This document shows positions 23,106-35,869 of a stretch of 64,000 nt of DNA, in pieces (position 1 is the first letter of the stretch; each line of letters opens with the position of its first letter). Source of the stretch: Artocarpus heterophyllus (taxonomy: Eukaryota > Streptophyta > Magnoliopsida > Rosales > Moraceae). The stretch is taken from assembly GCA_025403435.1 (NCBI GenBank), contig CM046350.1, positions 24,677,661 to 24,741,660 on the forward strand, given 5' to 3'. The notes beneath the pieces are model-generated. The model was not told the origin of the DNA. It worked only from the letters and a program-made list of their open reading frames with translations, and did no database searches. Both the position numbers and the translations under genes were made by a program.

Positions 23106-24880
23106 AATACCCGTTAGGAGAATAACGGGTGTCACAATTGTCGTCAACAAACACTTCAATTTTGCCCTGATGGTAGTGTTACCAATTGGTCATGTGACCA
23201 ACAAAGAGCTAGAGAATGGCATGCTAGATATTTGGCTAGTGCTCAACAACCAATTAGTCTTGCTGATGATCTAGCCTTTGAGGAGTACATTCAAAATGCT
23301 TATAATCCACAATATAGGCGTGTTTCAAGAACTACTACAAGAGCTGACACCATGAAAGTTTTTCATTCAATGAGGGAAAAGTTAGTAACTGAATTTAATT
23401 CATTCACTACATCTGATTTGTGTGAAGGTCGTACCAAAACTAGTTATATTTGTGTAACTGCATATTATGTGGATAAAGATTGGTCTTTTCAAAAAAGATT
23501 AATCGCTTTTCGACCAATGCCTTATCTGCATGATGCCAAGGCCATTCATGATGTCATCATGGAAGTTTTTGATTTTTATGGCATTAAAGAAAAGGTTTTG
23601 AGCATCACATTTGATAATACATCTACTAATACTGCTGCTATTAACCTTTTCAAAACAACATTGAGACCATAACATGGCAAAACACTTTTTCACCAAAGAT
23701 GTGCTTGTCATATTATTAACTTATGTGTTCAAGATGGCATGAAATTTTTTTAAAGTTATTTGGAAAATATTCGAAAGGCCTTGGGTTACATAGCAAGTTA
23801 TGGCTCTCGAATTGAAGAGTTTGCTAAGCTTTGCAAGAGAGCAAGCATGAAACCCAAAAAACTGCCAATTGACATAAGACACCGGTGGAATTCAACATAT
23901 TTGATGCTGAATGCATGCCTACCATACAAAGAGGTCATAACTGCGTATTACAACTTGAAGAATCCAACTGAGCTGCTTTAAGAATTTGATTGGCAAATTG
24001 CTTCATGCTTTTACAATTTCTTAAAGGTTTTTTATGAAGCCACTCTCCAACTCTCAGGTGTGTACTATCACACTTCTCCTCATGCATTACATAAGTTATA
24101 CGACATTGCTGCAACCTTCGATATGCACAGAGATTTTAACATGTTTAGGGAATCTGTTGAGTTCATGGAACAAAAATTCAAAAAATATTGGGAGCGTGTT
24201 CCACCTTTGTATTGCATAGCTGCTGTATTGGATTCGAGAGTTAAATTGGCTGGTGTTGAATATTTACTTAAGGGTATAGGGGAAAAATTAAGGGTGCATT
24301 CTGACATCATAACCATTCAAAATGTGTAAGCAAAAGTTAACAACATATTTACTGCATATAATGAAAAATATGGAGGAGGCCAAACAATATCCCCTGCACC
24401 TTTGGCAAATACTACTTCTGTACCACATGGTTCTTCATGGGCAAGTATGATTAGCTACATCGGATTTGGTTTCGGTGCATTGTCTACATCTTTAACACGC
24501 AGTGAATTGAAAAACTATCTGGAAACAAATTTTGCGGCATTCATTTTTAATGAGCAAGGTGCTGGTCATGATTTCAATAAGTTTGATCTTTTGTCATTTT
24601 GGAGATCATAGTCAAGAACTTTTCTTGTGCTCTCTAAAATGCTTGTGATATACTAGCCATACCAGTATCCACAGTTGCAAGTGAATAAGTATTTAGTGTA
24701 GTGGTAGGGTACTTAATGAACAGCATGCACGTATGAGTGACGATATTTTAGAAGCAGTAATGTGCGTCAAAGATTGGGAGGATGCTCGTAGAAGAAGCCA
24801 AGAAGTTTAAGATGATTGGGTTAATGACTTTGAAAATTTGGACATTTCTGATACTCCCACTAGGAGTAATACGTTGTAAT
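23106..24880 (+). pseudogene. hAT-family (Ac-like, RICESLEEPER-type) transposase pseudogene
   Basis: Three-frame reading gives a nearly complete hAT transposase broken by stops and small shifts. A zinc-finger-proximal start (CPDGSVTNWSCDQQRA) is followed by SLADDLAFEEYIQ. The RNase H-like core has VTAYYVDKDWSFQKR, LSITFDNTSTNTAA (a catalytic Asp), CACHIINLCVQDG and RHRWNSTYLMLN. Then come YHTSPHALHKLY and DSRVKLAGVEYLL, and the C-terminal hATC dimerisation region (FDLLSFWRS, RVLNEQHARMSDDILEAV, VKDWEDARR). Stops occur near 23670, 23750, 23979, 24327 and 24609. Autonomous hAT proteins cut and paste DNA; this one cannot. It ends about 0.5 kb before a plausible 3' terminus at 25403. Confidence 0.88.
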
Positions 24881-25089
24881 TATTTATGAACAATATTTTT
24901 TTATGTTTTTTTTTTGTTTTTAGTAATTTTATAAACATCTAATGTACAATTATCCCGATTGTACTCTTTTTTTTTTTACCAAGGTTTTGTCCCACTGGGT
25001 TTTTCTTGGAAAGGTTTTTAATGAGGCAATCGTAAATAAAATATCCTTTTTTTATATTTCCCTTAACTATTCAAACTTTTATATTTATT

Positions 25090-25148
25090 AACTTGTTTAA
25101 AAATTAAAAAATTAAAAAATTAAAAAATTAAAAAATTAAAAAATTAAA
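25090..25148. repeat. AAAAATT microsatellite
   Basis: About seven tandem copies of a 7-bp AAAAATT unit, inside the 3' non-coding part of the hAT element. Confidence 0.9.
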
Positions 25149-25149
25149 A

Positions 25150-25403
25150 ATTACATGCTTAGATGAGCTGACCCATTTAAACCCATAATGGACCAAGATA
25201 GGCCAGCCCATTTAAGGCCCACGGTACGGCCCGGCACGGCCCATATAAAATTAGCCCGAGGGCCAAGCCGGGCCAAGTTATTTTTAATATGGGCCGGTCC
25301 AGCCCGGCCCACGAAATTCATGGGCAGGGCCGGACTGGCCCGCGGCCCCGTGTGGGCCTAAGGAGAAAGGGCCGGGCCAGGCCAGCCCGTTCTTGCAACA
25401 CTA
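25150..25403 (+). mobile_element. hAT element 3' subterminal region and terminus
   Basis: A strongly GC-rich block with many GGCCC/GGGCC words (GGGCCGGTCCAGCCCGGCCC and similar) ends in CTTGCAACACTA at about 25403. Clusters of GGCCC words near the ends and a TAGTGTTGCAAG terminus are characteristic of Ac-like plant hAT elements. The matching 5' terminus is not visible and may lie in the gap, so no target duplication can be scored. Confidence 0.6.
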
Positions 25404-25704
25404 GGCATGTGTTTCAAATAATCTAATCAGATTATGAGAGTCCGATAGCCCTTTTCCTATAGTTTTCCCTATAGTCATCCTTAAATTACTGAACATTGGT
25501 TTTAGAAGCGGTCGTTGAAGCGTTTTAAGTACATGATGTGCTAAAGTCCCTCCAATGTATTTGGTAAGCAAGCCTTAAATTGTCTTCAAAATTGGATCCT
25601 CGCATCCACATGTCCATGTTGTAATGTTGATTTCACATCTTCAATTAACTTACTAGGAGTTTCAGTTTGACGTTTTGTCCCATTTTTTTTCCTTTTGAGA
25701 CATT
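25404..25704. other. intergenic DNA
   Basis: Nothing recognised. Confidence 0.5.
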
Positions 25705-25856
25705 GGGTGTGTTTGACAATGTAGTTAAAACGATTTCATTATAACACATAAAAGCTTTACACTATAGCCTACTTTTATTCTATAATATAGCATGTGAGAG
25801 TTTTACATTATAATAGTTAGAATTATATAGTTGAAACAACATTGTCAAACGAAGCC
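25705..25856. mobile_element. hAT-like MITE (M1)
   Basis: About 150 bp with terminal inverted repeats. The left end reads GTTTGACAATGTAGTTAAAAC; the reverse complement of the right end reads GTTTGACAATGTTGTTTCAAC. Internally it carries a GCATGTGAGAGTTTTA phrase shared, in either orientation, with other MITEs here. Confidence 0.8.
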
Positions 25857-26492
25857 GATTCAATTATCAGGGGCGTGTTGGCAAACTTTTTTCCTTAAAA
25901 AGCAACTCTTATTTTGAAATTCTGATGGATGATTAAATGTTTGGATCAGGTGGAGCCTGCTATTGGAGCAGCATTGCTGGCCTGCAATTTCTTAATGAAA
26001 GAATCACAAGGAAATAACCATGGCTGACGATTTGGTAATACAGTTGAGATTAAACTCTATTCTTTTTGGAAAAAAACTATGATGATAGAGAACATATGTA
26101 GCTGTGACTACACGTTATCCGTCTAAGCTTTACATGCAACACGTGTATTCTACGAAGAACAGAAAGGCTTTCATTGCTTTGATTCTTTATGTAACCTTCA
26201 TCTATGCTGTTGTTTAACTTTGATGTTTTCCTCTTGAGTTTGGTGCTGCTGTATGTAATGTTACGTGGCTCGACAACCAATCAATGAGGAAACAAAATTA
26301 TTTGACCAATTGGTGAAATAAGCATAGTGTTTCTGGCTTTTGCCTAGTATATTTTTAGCTGCGAATTGACCAGGTTTTTAAACAAGTTTCTACTTTTTAA
26401 TGACAGTTTAAGGTGTTGAATATACCACTAAAGGTGCCGCCAAAATTACTGTGTAATTAGTGACGTAGGTGACGGAACTAAATAGCAGATTT
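25857..26492. other. intergenic DNA
   Basis: No gene, RNA or repeat recognised. The small minus-strand frame at 26077-26280 has no known domain. Confidence 0.45.
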
Positions 26493-27690
26493 GGGTAAGA
26501 AAGTAAACCATGTTTTCAAAATGTATAATAAATAAGATATTATGAGAAATTAAAATTTATCTTATAAGACATTGAGAATAAAAACTTCAAAATACCTTTA
26601 CCTTTTTTTTCCTCTCGGTATCTCTCTCCTCTCTCGTGGGCATTGTCGGCAACCAAAAATACAATATTTTTCAAGAAATACAAGGTGTCCTTGCGATGGC
26701 GTCACTGGCACTGGTGACGTTGCTGGTTGTTGGAAAATACAACATTTTCTTAGAAATACAGTATTTCCTAAAAAAATATAAAAATTTACAAGCGATGTCA
26801 TTAGACCACTAGCGGTTGAGAAATACACTATTTCTATATAAATAAAAAATTTATTGGCAACGTCGCTAGAAATCATGGGCATCGGTGACGCCAATGGCGG
26901 CGGCTCTAAGGACATGCAGTATTTCCCTACAAATACAATATTTTCAAAAAATAAAAGAAATTCATCAGTGACTTCGCCGAATCACCAACAACAGGAAAAA
27001 TAGTGTTTCTTGATAAATATAAAAATTTACGAGCGACCTCACTAGCAGTCTAAAAATACTATATTTACATAGAAATACAATATTTTCCTCTAAGTACAAA
27101 AATTTATTAGCGACATCGCTGGCAACTGGAAAATATAATATTTATATGTAAATACAAAAAATTACTGACGATCTTGCTGGACATCTTTCGCACGGACGGT
27201 TGAAAAATACCGTATTTCATGATTAATATCATATATTTCAGTAAATACAACAATAAAGAGTAAAGAAATTTTTTTAAAATATTCTTTTTCTTTTTCTTCC
27301 AACATTGGATGTTTTTCCCCTTTTTTTTTTTTTCTAGATTTTTTTCTTTCTTCTCTCTCCCCTCTCTCCCTCTAATCCCCGAAGGCCTGTGATTCTAGTG
27401 AGCTAGCGACTATGGCGGAGGAAAAACACAAAGGTTGCTACTCTGTCTTGGACACCAGCTCAGCGTGGCGGCTTCGATGATGAAGTTATCAGGAACCCAG
27501 AGGAGGAAGGGGACAGGCACACAAAGAAAAGAGAGAAGTGGGAGAGGGGGAAGAAAGAGGGAGAAAAAAAAAAAGGAAAAAAAGATTAAATTTGTTTGGG
27601 GTATTTTTAGGTTTTTACTTGTTTTAAAATATTGATTTGTTCAAATATGATATTTATTTTACTTTACTAAAACATCTGACATAATTTACT
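26493..27690 (-). mobile_element. Mutator-like nonautonomous element, copy B
   Basis: This is the inverted counterpart of copy A. Reverse-complemented, it starts AGTAAATTATGTCAGATG (compare GAGTAAATAATATCAAC in A), passes a CT-rich tract and the minisatellite, and ends with CCCACGAGAGAGGAGAGAG and TTTTTATTCTCAA, as A does near 12790-12870. TIRs of ~100 bp are visible within copy B too. It is shorter than A (~1.2 kb) because A's GC-rich segment is replaced by a different, shorter one (27370-27530) and the array has fewer units. Confidence 0.6.
26640..27250. repeat. minisatellite of element B (inverted relative to A)
   Basis: About six to seven diverged units combining GAAATACAGTATTTCC, AAAAATTTAC and a GCGACGTCGCTGGC-like GC-rich phrase. 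The reverse complement matches the array at 11970-12790. Confidence 0.75.
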
Positions 27691-28910
27691 AAACAACAAA
27701 TAAAATCTACTGTTTGCTACAATTGTTAAAGTATTCGGTTTGACCTATTTATACATTTAATTGCCGGTCCTTCATCAGAAGTTAAATATTATGGATTTAC
27801 CAAATTCATTGGAAATGGAACACATACAAAAGGAAACAGTTACTTTGCTTAATAAAAATAAACCTGTCGGTTTTTCTTTCTTTTATACGTGATTTAATAT
27901 TCTACGGTCAAAATTTCCTATTAAAAAACAGCTCCTTGCAACTAAAGAAGCATGAAAAATATTTTTAATAAAAAAAATTGAAGAGTGAAGAATGGCAGCT
28001 TCTACAGGCCATCCTCTTGCAATAGAAAATGACATCCAACATCAAATGTGGTGCCCATATCCATATGAAAAGCTGGAAACAAGGCACTGATTAAGGGGTC
28101 AAGGGCAAAAATGTCATCACAAAACATATAATAGAAAAATCGTCAAGAGTTTAAACTTTAGAGAGAGAGACTTCCAAACCATTATTGCTGAAACCACATA
28201 ACCATTATCCAAAGATGACAATTCCAGATTCAGTACAAGAACAGATTGGATAGTACGATGTTGTTGTTAAAGAACACTGAACTAATAACCAAAAGTCGTG
28301 ATCCGCTAAACGTACCATGCAATAACCATTTTCGTGCAAAGATATGTTTTATTCGCAACTTCCAAATGTACAAGCAATGAACTTGGCGTAAGACAGAAGA
28401 ATAATAAAAAGAATAAATATAGAAATAAAGGGAAAAAGAAAAAGAGATTGACTAAAGATAGCTCTACACATATTGTTTTTGCTTTTGATTTTGACCGTCT
28501 TTTTGTCCCAACAAAAAGGGGAAAAAAATTGAATTCTACAACAGCTGCAAAGTTAAAAAAAAAAAAAAGAGCCAGGGCCTTTGGCAATTTGCTTCTGAAA
28601 AGTAATAAAAGGTTAAAGGGATGTGGTCCTCGCCGAGCAAATAATTGTTGCCCTTTTTTATTAGGACAAACATAAATGTCCTAATTATGATTTTGTCCCT
28701 TCCGTGATTCCTGTTAAACTTAGAAAGTTCTCACTTTAAACATCGATCATTGCATGTTCCAACCTAATCATATAAATAATTTTCAAAAAAAAAAAAAGAA
28801 AAACTAATGATATAAATAAATTTGTTTTTTAAGTCTTCTTTTCTTTTGCTCTTCTTTCTTTCTTTTTTTTTTTTTTTTTTGTTCAGCTACAATATTAATT
28901 GAAAGCTTTA
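27691..28910. other. intergenic DNA
   Basis: AT-rich with purine or pyrimidine tracts. Opposed open frames at 28306-28675 are lysine-rich or phenylalanine-rich translations of these tracts and are not called. Confidence 0.45.
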
Positions 28911-29055
28911 GGCTTTGTTTGGCATGATCATTAGAATTTATTAATTTTAATCGGACAATGTAAAGATTTTATATGCTATAGTGTTAAAAGCTCTTGCATG
29001 TTAAAGTATTTAGGTTTCAACTTATTAGTTCTAACTATATTCCTAAACACAAAAA
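28911..29055. mobile_element. hAT-like MITE remnant (M2)
   Basis: The ends, GGCTTTGTTTGGCATGATC and the reverse complement of CTATATTCCTAAACACAAA, are weak inverted repeats. The internal TATGCTATAGTGTTAAAAGC phrase is shared with the other MITEs. Confidence 0.45.
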
Positions 29056-29534
29056 TTAATTGACGACTTTGACCTTTAGCTTAACTACCAAGCCAACTTT
29101 CAATAATAATAAGGGGGATATCCTACATTTTCAATTTAATATTCAAATATGAGTTTTTTTTTGGGGTAAAGATTAAAAAAAAAGATAAAAAAAAAAAGAG
29201 AGGAGATGTAGAGTTAGATAAAGGCCATAAATGGATTCCTACTCAACTTCAAAAATAATTCCTTCGCTTTCCCTTCTTCAAGTACAATGTGTTACTACTA
29301 TTAAAAAAAAAAGGTACAATGTTACAAATTAATTACATAAAAAAGGTATTTTGTGGGCATAAAAGTGATAGTTGTACACAGTATTAACCAGTCATGAATT
29401 ACAAATTTAACATAATCATAGGTACTAACTTATACATTCACAGCTAAAATAGTCTTACTCATATGTTATAATGCTGGACCTAAATAAATCCTTTATGCAT
29501 TGATTCTCAATGGCTAAGGGCATAGCCATGATAA

Positions 29535-29672
29535 AACGGTTTTAACCATCCGTTACAACTTTAAATTATGTAAAGCTCTCATATGCTATAATAAAAAAGC
29601 TACAATATAAGCTGTTATTTGATATAGTTTTTAAACCAAAATTATTGATTATAACTGCTCTTCCAAATGGCC
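29535..29672. mobile_element. hAT-like MITE remnant (M3)
   Basis: Carries the family phrase CTCTCATATGCTATAATA and AGCTACAATATAAGC. Its termini are degraded, so only family membership is supported. Confidence 0.4.
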
Positions 29673-29688
29673 TATAGTCACTTGTTTA

Positions 29689-29841
29689 GGATGCTTGGGA
29701 GAAGATTTGGAACTCATAGTTTCAACTGTGAACAATGCAGAACTCTTATATACTATAATATAAAATAAAAGTGAGCTTTAATATAAATCTTTCACATGCT
29801 ACAATATTAAAAGTTTAAACTCATCTCCCAAACACTCTTAT
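29689..29841. mobile_element. hAT-like MITE (M4)
   Basis: Terminal inverted repeats AGGATGCTTGGGAGAAGATTT and, reverse-complemented, AAGAGTGTTTGGGAGATGAG. The internal phrase is TTTCACATGCTACAATATT. About 150 bp, as for M1. Confidence 0.65.
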
Positions 29842-30426
29842 TATATTCTTTTTTTAATATATAAAAAAACAGGGAGGAAATATTTCCTCTTTAATATAAT
29901 TAAAGGCAATTGAAAATGGAGCAACTTTTCAAGTCACAAAAAAGATTATTATTATTTAGGCACCGTATATTTAACGAAACATTATATTGGTACCTTATTG
30001 TTTAAAAATATTTGAGCATATATTTTATAATTTTTTAAAAATAGCATTTTGATACCCTAGGTCTATCTTTTGTCACATAAAATTTCTAACTTATTCTTTA
30101 TTAATAAACCCTAAATAAATTTATGAAACTATAAATAAAAATGAAAACAAAACATCAAAAAAGATCTCATAAACAAGACCATGCATTTATGAGTTTCTTC
30201 CTTTTACTTTTTTTATTTTTTTATTTTCTGTTATTGATTAGGATTTATTGTATAAAGTAATAAATTGGAAATGTCATGTCCAATAATATAGGCTTAGGAT
30301 ACTAAAATAGTATTTTTGAAGAATTCGAGGTACCTTCTTGATATTTTTCAAATAACATGGTAAATGTATGATGTTTTGTTAAGACATAAGATACCGAAAC
30401 CATATAATAAAAGAAGAAAATTATAC
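29842..30426. other. AT-rich intergenic DNA
   Basis: Nothing recognised. Confidence 0.5.
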
Positions 30427-31199
30427 CAAATAGTACACTTTTTAATCTTAATGTAAATAAATAGCACAACTTTACAAATATTAAAGTGTATAGTAATTTT
30501 GTAATTTTATGCTCTTTTTAAAAATTTAAATTCCCAATTTTACCTCCATGTTCTTCATCTCCTTAAAAAAACCCTAAATCTACTTTCTCTTTCCTCTCCC
30601 TCCTCTTTCCTCCTATTTTCTCTCCAGCCCTAACAGCATCTCCGTTGATGATGCCATCCCTACATGACTCCAATTGACGCTTCCCTCCGCAATGGTGCCT
30701 TCCTCCATGACGACGACATCTCCCTTCTTGCACAACTCCAACAGCTTCTTTCGGTGCAGTTCTTATGATTTTGGCCTCAAGACTCTAGCGGCACAACTTC
30801 TATGATTTTGGCCTTGCTAGTCCAATGGTGCAACTCCTACGATTTGGCCTGGTGACTCCGACAGTGCGACTCCTACGATTTGGCCACGCCACTCCCGCTA
30901 CACAGCTCCTGCGATTTTGGCCTCATGACTCTAGCGGCGTAGCTCCTGCAATTTCCTGGTGTAGCTTCTGGAGTTTTCACTTGATTTCAGCCTTGTGCAA
31001 TGGCTCCAACAATATAGAAATAGAGTGGATGAGAGAGAAACGAGGAGGGAACAGAGAGAGAAGGTAAGAGAGAGAAATAAGGAGGGAAGAGAGCGAAAGC
31101 AATGTTTGAAAAACATTTAAAATGTTAAAAATTTAATTGGGGTTGTTTTTGTAATTTAATTAGTTAATAAATGTGCATTTATGTTTTTTGGACTATTTA
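30427..31199. mobile_element. Mutator-like nonautonomous element, element C
   Basis: A ~775-bp unit whose ends are diverged inverted repeats. The left end reads AAATAGTACACTTTTTAATC and the reverse complement of the right end reads AAATAGTCCAAAAAACATAA. The body starts with a CT-rich tract, then a GC-rich minisatellite, then a GA-rich tract, which is the same architecture as elements A and B with different sequence. No transposase. The target duplication is not clear. Confidence 0.45.
30745..30965. repeat. ~40-bp GC-rich minisatellite in element C
   Basis: About six units of the form GGTGCAACTCCTACGATTT followed by TGGCC and a GACTC(C/T)(A/G)GCGG-like phrase, 38-42 bp each. An 80-codon frame (30825-31067) runs through it because of its composition; it is not a recognised gene. 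Confidence 0.8.
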
Positions 31200-31489
31200 T
31201 TAACTTTGCTTTAACTTGGGTTGTTAATTTTTATTCCATTATAAGTTTGGTCTATTTCCCTCTTTCTCCCATAAAAAAATATGTGCTAAACCCTTTAGCT
31301 TATTGTCTTTTTGAACTTTTGACGATAGAGATTTTCACTAGTATTGCATGTTTACAAATGCTAGATCATATAAAACTTACATTAAAAATGGAAAATTATG
31401 TATAAAATCATCAAAATTTAATTTAATTTTAACAATTCAAAATAGAATTATACTAGTAAGGTATTCATCTTGTAATCTAAAATTCTATA
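31200..31489. other. intergenic DNA
   Basis: Nothing recognised beyond AT-rich sequence. Confidence 0.5.
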
Positions 31490-32089
31490 CCTCTTTTAAT
31501 GAATAATAGTTGGATGTCACGTGCGACACACGTAGGTGTTTTTGTAAGTTTTATCTTACGTTAACGTTTTGATTATCATTTTATTACTTTTCTAGCTTAT
31601 TTGAAATCGGACTTATGTAGTTGTTGATACAAAGTTAACACTAACACAAAATTTGCTAATATGAAATGGTAAGAGGGAAAAAGTTCCTTAATATAGAGGA
31701 ACAAAATGACGAAAATAAAGTAGTTTAAAAGACATATTGTAAATTTTCAATAACTTGATTGTAGAGAAGCCTCTAGCAAAAAAATAACAAAGAGGGGAAA
31801 AGAGTAAATGAGAAAAGAGAGGTAAAAAAATGAATTAAGCAAAAATGGAAAAAAGTAAAAGAAAATAAGAAGAAAAAAAGAGATTGACACTTGGTAAGCA
31901 TAAGAGAGTTTTTAGAAGAGAGCTTGACTCTTGTTTATTCTCTCCCTCTTTTAATATATACAAGTTAAACGTCACACGCAATGCACGTGGGAGCTTTTGT
32001 AAGTTCTATCTCACGTCAACGTTTTAATTTATTACTTTTCTAGCTTATTTGTAATTAAACTTATGTAGTTGTTGATACAAAGTTAGTAC
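31490..32089. repeat. ~460-bp tandem repeat: unit 1 and first part of unit 2
   Basis: Unit 1 (about 31490-31950) and unit 2 (from about 31955) share CCTCTTTTAAT, then ACGT-rich phrases, then TTATTACTTTTCTAGCTTATTTG and TTATGTAGTTGTTGATACAAAGTTA. Unit 2 is split at 32089 by the large TG...CA element and resumes at 37602. The repeat has no coding content. Confidence 0.8.
32085..32089. repeat. target-site duplication, left (AGTAC)
   Basis: AGTAC precedes TGTAACACCCGAG. The same 5 bp follow the other end at 37602-37606. Confidence 0.85.
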
Positions 32090-35000
32090 TGTAACACCCG
32101 AGATTTTTAATGCATTAAAAATACATTAAATTAAGGATTATATTAAGATAAAAAGTACAATTAAAGAAAAATATTGTATAATATTACATGAAATTATACA
32201 ATATTAGAGCAAAACAGTATAAGAATTTGACTGTTTAAGGTCATGCAGTATAGAATTGGACTGTGTAGACCATAATTTTGTTTTATAAGAAAAGAAAAGA
32301 AAAAAAAAGGAAAAAAAATCAAAAAATTAAGAGAAAGATCAGGTCTTTCTCTCTCTCTCCTCAAATCTCGTTTGAGATTCCAGCGTTATTTTTTGACACC
32401 TCTCGCACCAATGGAAAGCTCTCGATGAGCTGAGTCCAACGAGGTGCCGTGTCGCCCAAAACGCCGCCGGAGGAAGGCTCACGCGCCGCCCAAAGTGGCG
32501 GCGAAACCCATTTCTTTTCGACGAGATATCTTCGCCGTCCGACGTTCGATCGACATGATTCTTGTTCCTACACGACCACCGTGATGAGAGGAACAAAACC
32601 CACCTTGGTGGCAGCTCAACAACAGTCGGATTGCTCAGCCCGCCTATCGTCGCCGTGCGCCGCTGCCCCCATGGTGGAACTCTGCATTGCCGGAGGAGGT
32701 GGCCAACACCACCCCTCCCAATGAGTTCAGAGGATCAAGGGGAGTAAAACCCCTCAATCAATTGCACGGAAGGAGCCCATTTCGCCAGAGAACGGCCAAC
32801 GCCGCCGTCAACCGCCACGGGAGCCTCGGTTTTTGCTCTTCCCAGCCATGTTTCTTCAAATTGGATGAGAGAAAATGCTCATAGGAGGATTGGTAGCAAA
32901 ACCCCTCAGCCAATTTCAGGTTTCCATCGCCGGAAAGCCATCATCGGAGCCTCCATTTTTGCCATCAATGTCGAGCTCCGACCTACTATGTTAGAGGCAG
33001 AATTAGGTGAAATTGACCCTGCCATTGGACTCAGAAGGGTCGATTTAGGGGAGGTAGGCCAGAGCCCAGCTGCCAAAGGACCCCGATTGACGCCGGTCAA
33101 AGTCGGTCAACGGCCGGTCAAGGGCCAAATTTGGATTTTGTGATCCAGACCTCCGATCAAAGATCCGAGACTGCCTCCCGACTCGTTTTGACGCTCTAAA
33201 CACAATGGTGACCTCCGTTCAAGCAAATTCCACTTCGATAAAAATTATCTGGTACCGACTGCATGCAAATCGAGGCAATTCAAACAGCAGTATCGGAGTC
33301 CAGAATGACAGTTTCAAGAATGGATGATCTCCAGGAAGCATTCCTAGCCATTCATGGTAGCTCGAGGAGCACTGCAGAGGATGCTTCGCATACTGTAGAT
33401 GCAGCGAGATACAACTAGATCTGCTTAGCTTGGAGTTCAAGTAAGTAGGAATCTCGCCTACAGTATGAACTGTTTTAGAATAAACTGTTTTAGATGCTTT
33501 CATAGAAATTTATGAAATGCACGATCAGTGATTGTTACACTGTTTTATGTCTATAACGTTACAAGGTTGACGAAAAACCCGTTAAGGGTAAAATCATCAT
33601 TATTAAGAAAACGGCTAGAACGGAGTCGAACACTCCGATTTAGCATAACGTTATTAGATGGAAAAAAATGTTCCGTAATACGTTAAGTAACGTAACGATC
33701 ATATGAGATCAGAGATTTAACAATGGATGTTTAAGTAAACGAGAGGTAACCGATGTGTTACAAAGTTAAAAGGAAATGTAACCCTGGTGGGTTACAAGGC
33801 TAATTGAAGGAAAGGTAAACTGATGGTTTATAAGGTTGAGTAAAGAGAACGGTAGACCGATAGTATACCAAGTTATGAAAAAGGAAAGAATAGTTAATGT
33901 TTGTGTTTTATTATCAATCAAGTGGATTGATAAAAAGAAAGTTAATTAATGGGTCGGCTGTCGTATGATCAGGACACAAAAGCCGACCAATGGAAGGAAA
34001 AGGAACGAGAAATGAACGGAATAGAGAACGCTAGAGCATAGTTAAGGTAAGTTCAGATTTCACCTACAGCATGAAGTAAATAGTTTTTAATGCATCCATA
34101 TGCATTTGTAAATGAGTTTGCAATGGTTATGCAAGTTGTTTTTAAAAATATATTTGCATTTATTATGCAAAAAAAGTTCTAAAGTACAAAATAAGGTTTG
34201 CATTGAATTTGCAACCATTATGTTTGAAGCCTATTTGCATATTGATATGCATGAACGTTATGAACTATGATTGGTGTGTGCATTATAAATGTGACATGAC
34301 TTACAGTATTATATGGATATAATGTGAAATAGTTGCTATTCAAAGAAGAAAAATGTATAGCAACTCCACGATATGAAAGTATGAACGACAAATGAATGTA
34401 TGATATGAATGACATGAATATGAGTAATATATGAAAGCATGAAATGTGAAAGTATGGTATGAATGACATGTATATGTATGATATGTTTATGAATATGATA
34501 TACAAGTATGATACTTATACGAGCAAATAATATGGATAAGAATGTTATGATTGATGCTTGTTATCTATAATGTAACAAGATATAGTATATAAGTATAATA
34601 CCATGTAGTGCATAACGGATATGCACAATAAGGTTCATAAGAAATCCATTAAGGATATAATCTTCAAGTTGCCTATAGGAAACTAGAAAAATTACTATAA
34701 GATACCTTAGGTTCGATTAAAAATCGTGAGAACGATTTAGATAATCAAGTAGAATTTAGAAAATTTCTCGTGACCGACAACGAGGTCACAAGAGCAAAGC
34801 CAAGACAAAGACTTTATGAATACGAAAAAAAAAGAAGAAGAAAGAAGATAAAGCTAGTTTTTCCTTTTACTGCACCCCCAGGAAAGGCTAGACATGTTCA
34901 AGAGAGATATAAAAAGTTAAGCGCTGTTATGACCCTTAGAAGTTTTCAGAAAGGTACGTAAACATGTTTTAAATCAACATTGTCACTAGTCTAGAACGAC

Positions 35001-35154
35001 TAGATGATAAAAGGCCTATAGACTGAACAATAAAAAGATGAACTTACTGACCAGTTTTTACGTACCAAATTATGATCTAGATGCAGATGTGCAACATAGA
35101 AACGAAATAGGATTAGTATAAATCCTGCATTTTGACAATGCATAATGTGTTATA

Positions 35155-35805
35155 ATGTAAGTTATAAGTTTTATGAAGCATTGCTATGTAATATATTGCA
35201 TTTGTATGCAATATGTTTTAGGATAAAACTTATGATATACAATATGTGATTGCGTAATATATTGCATTTGTTTGCAATATGTTTAGGATAAGAGCTATGA
35301 TATGCAATATATCATTGCGTAATATATTGCATTTGTATGCAATATGTTTTAGGATAAAAGTTATGATATGCAATATATCATTACGTAATATATTGCATTT
35401 GTATGCAATGTGTTTTAGGATAAAAGTTATGATATGCAATATATCATTGCGTAATATATTGTATCTATATGCAATATGTTTTAGGATAAAAGTTATGATA
35501 TGCAATATGTCATTGCGTAATATATTGTATCTGTATGCAATATGTTTTAGGATAAGAGCTATGATATGCAATATGTGATTGCGTAATATATTGCATTTGT
35601 TTGCAATATGTTTTAGGATAAGAGCTATGATATGCAATATGTGATTGCGTAATATATTGCATTTGTATGCAATATGTTTTAGGATAAAAGTTATGATATG
35701 CAATATGTGATTGCAATATATATATTGCATTTGTATGCAATATGTAATTGCGTTATATATTGCATTTGTATGCAATATGTTTTAGGATAAAAGTTATAAT
35801 ATGCA
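35155..35805. repeat. 66-bp tandem array within the giant LTR
   Basis: About nine to ten units with exact 66-bp spacing. GGATAA(G/A)A landmarks fall at 35221, 35286, 35352, 35418, 35484, 35550, 35616 and 35682. Each unit contains TATGATATGCAATATGT, GATTGCGTAATATATTGC and ATTTGTATGCAATATGTTTT. Because 66 is a multiple of three, frames stay open on both strands (181 codons minus, 99 plus); these are by-products, not genes. Confidence 0.95.
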
Positions 35806-35869
35806 ATATGTGATTGTGATATATATTACATTGTATGCAATATGTTTCAAAGAAGAATTATAATTTGTA

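Noticed and set aside
28306..28675. Opposed 93- and 113-codon frames
   Set aside because: Both read through A/T homopolymer-rich sequence; no domain or splice evidence.
32449..33143. Several GC-rich open frames in the giant LTR
   Set aside because: Overlapping frames on both strands with no known domain; the composition of the LTR's 5' part explains them.
35230..35775. 181-codon minus-strand open frame and its plus-strand partner
   Set aside because: They are the 66-bp tandem repeat read in frame; both strands are open only because 66 is divisible by three.
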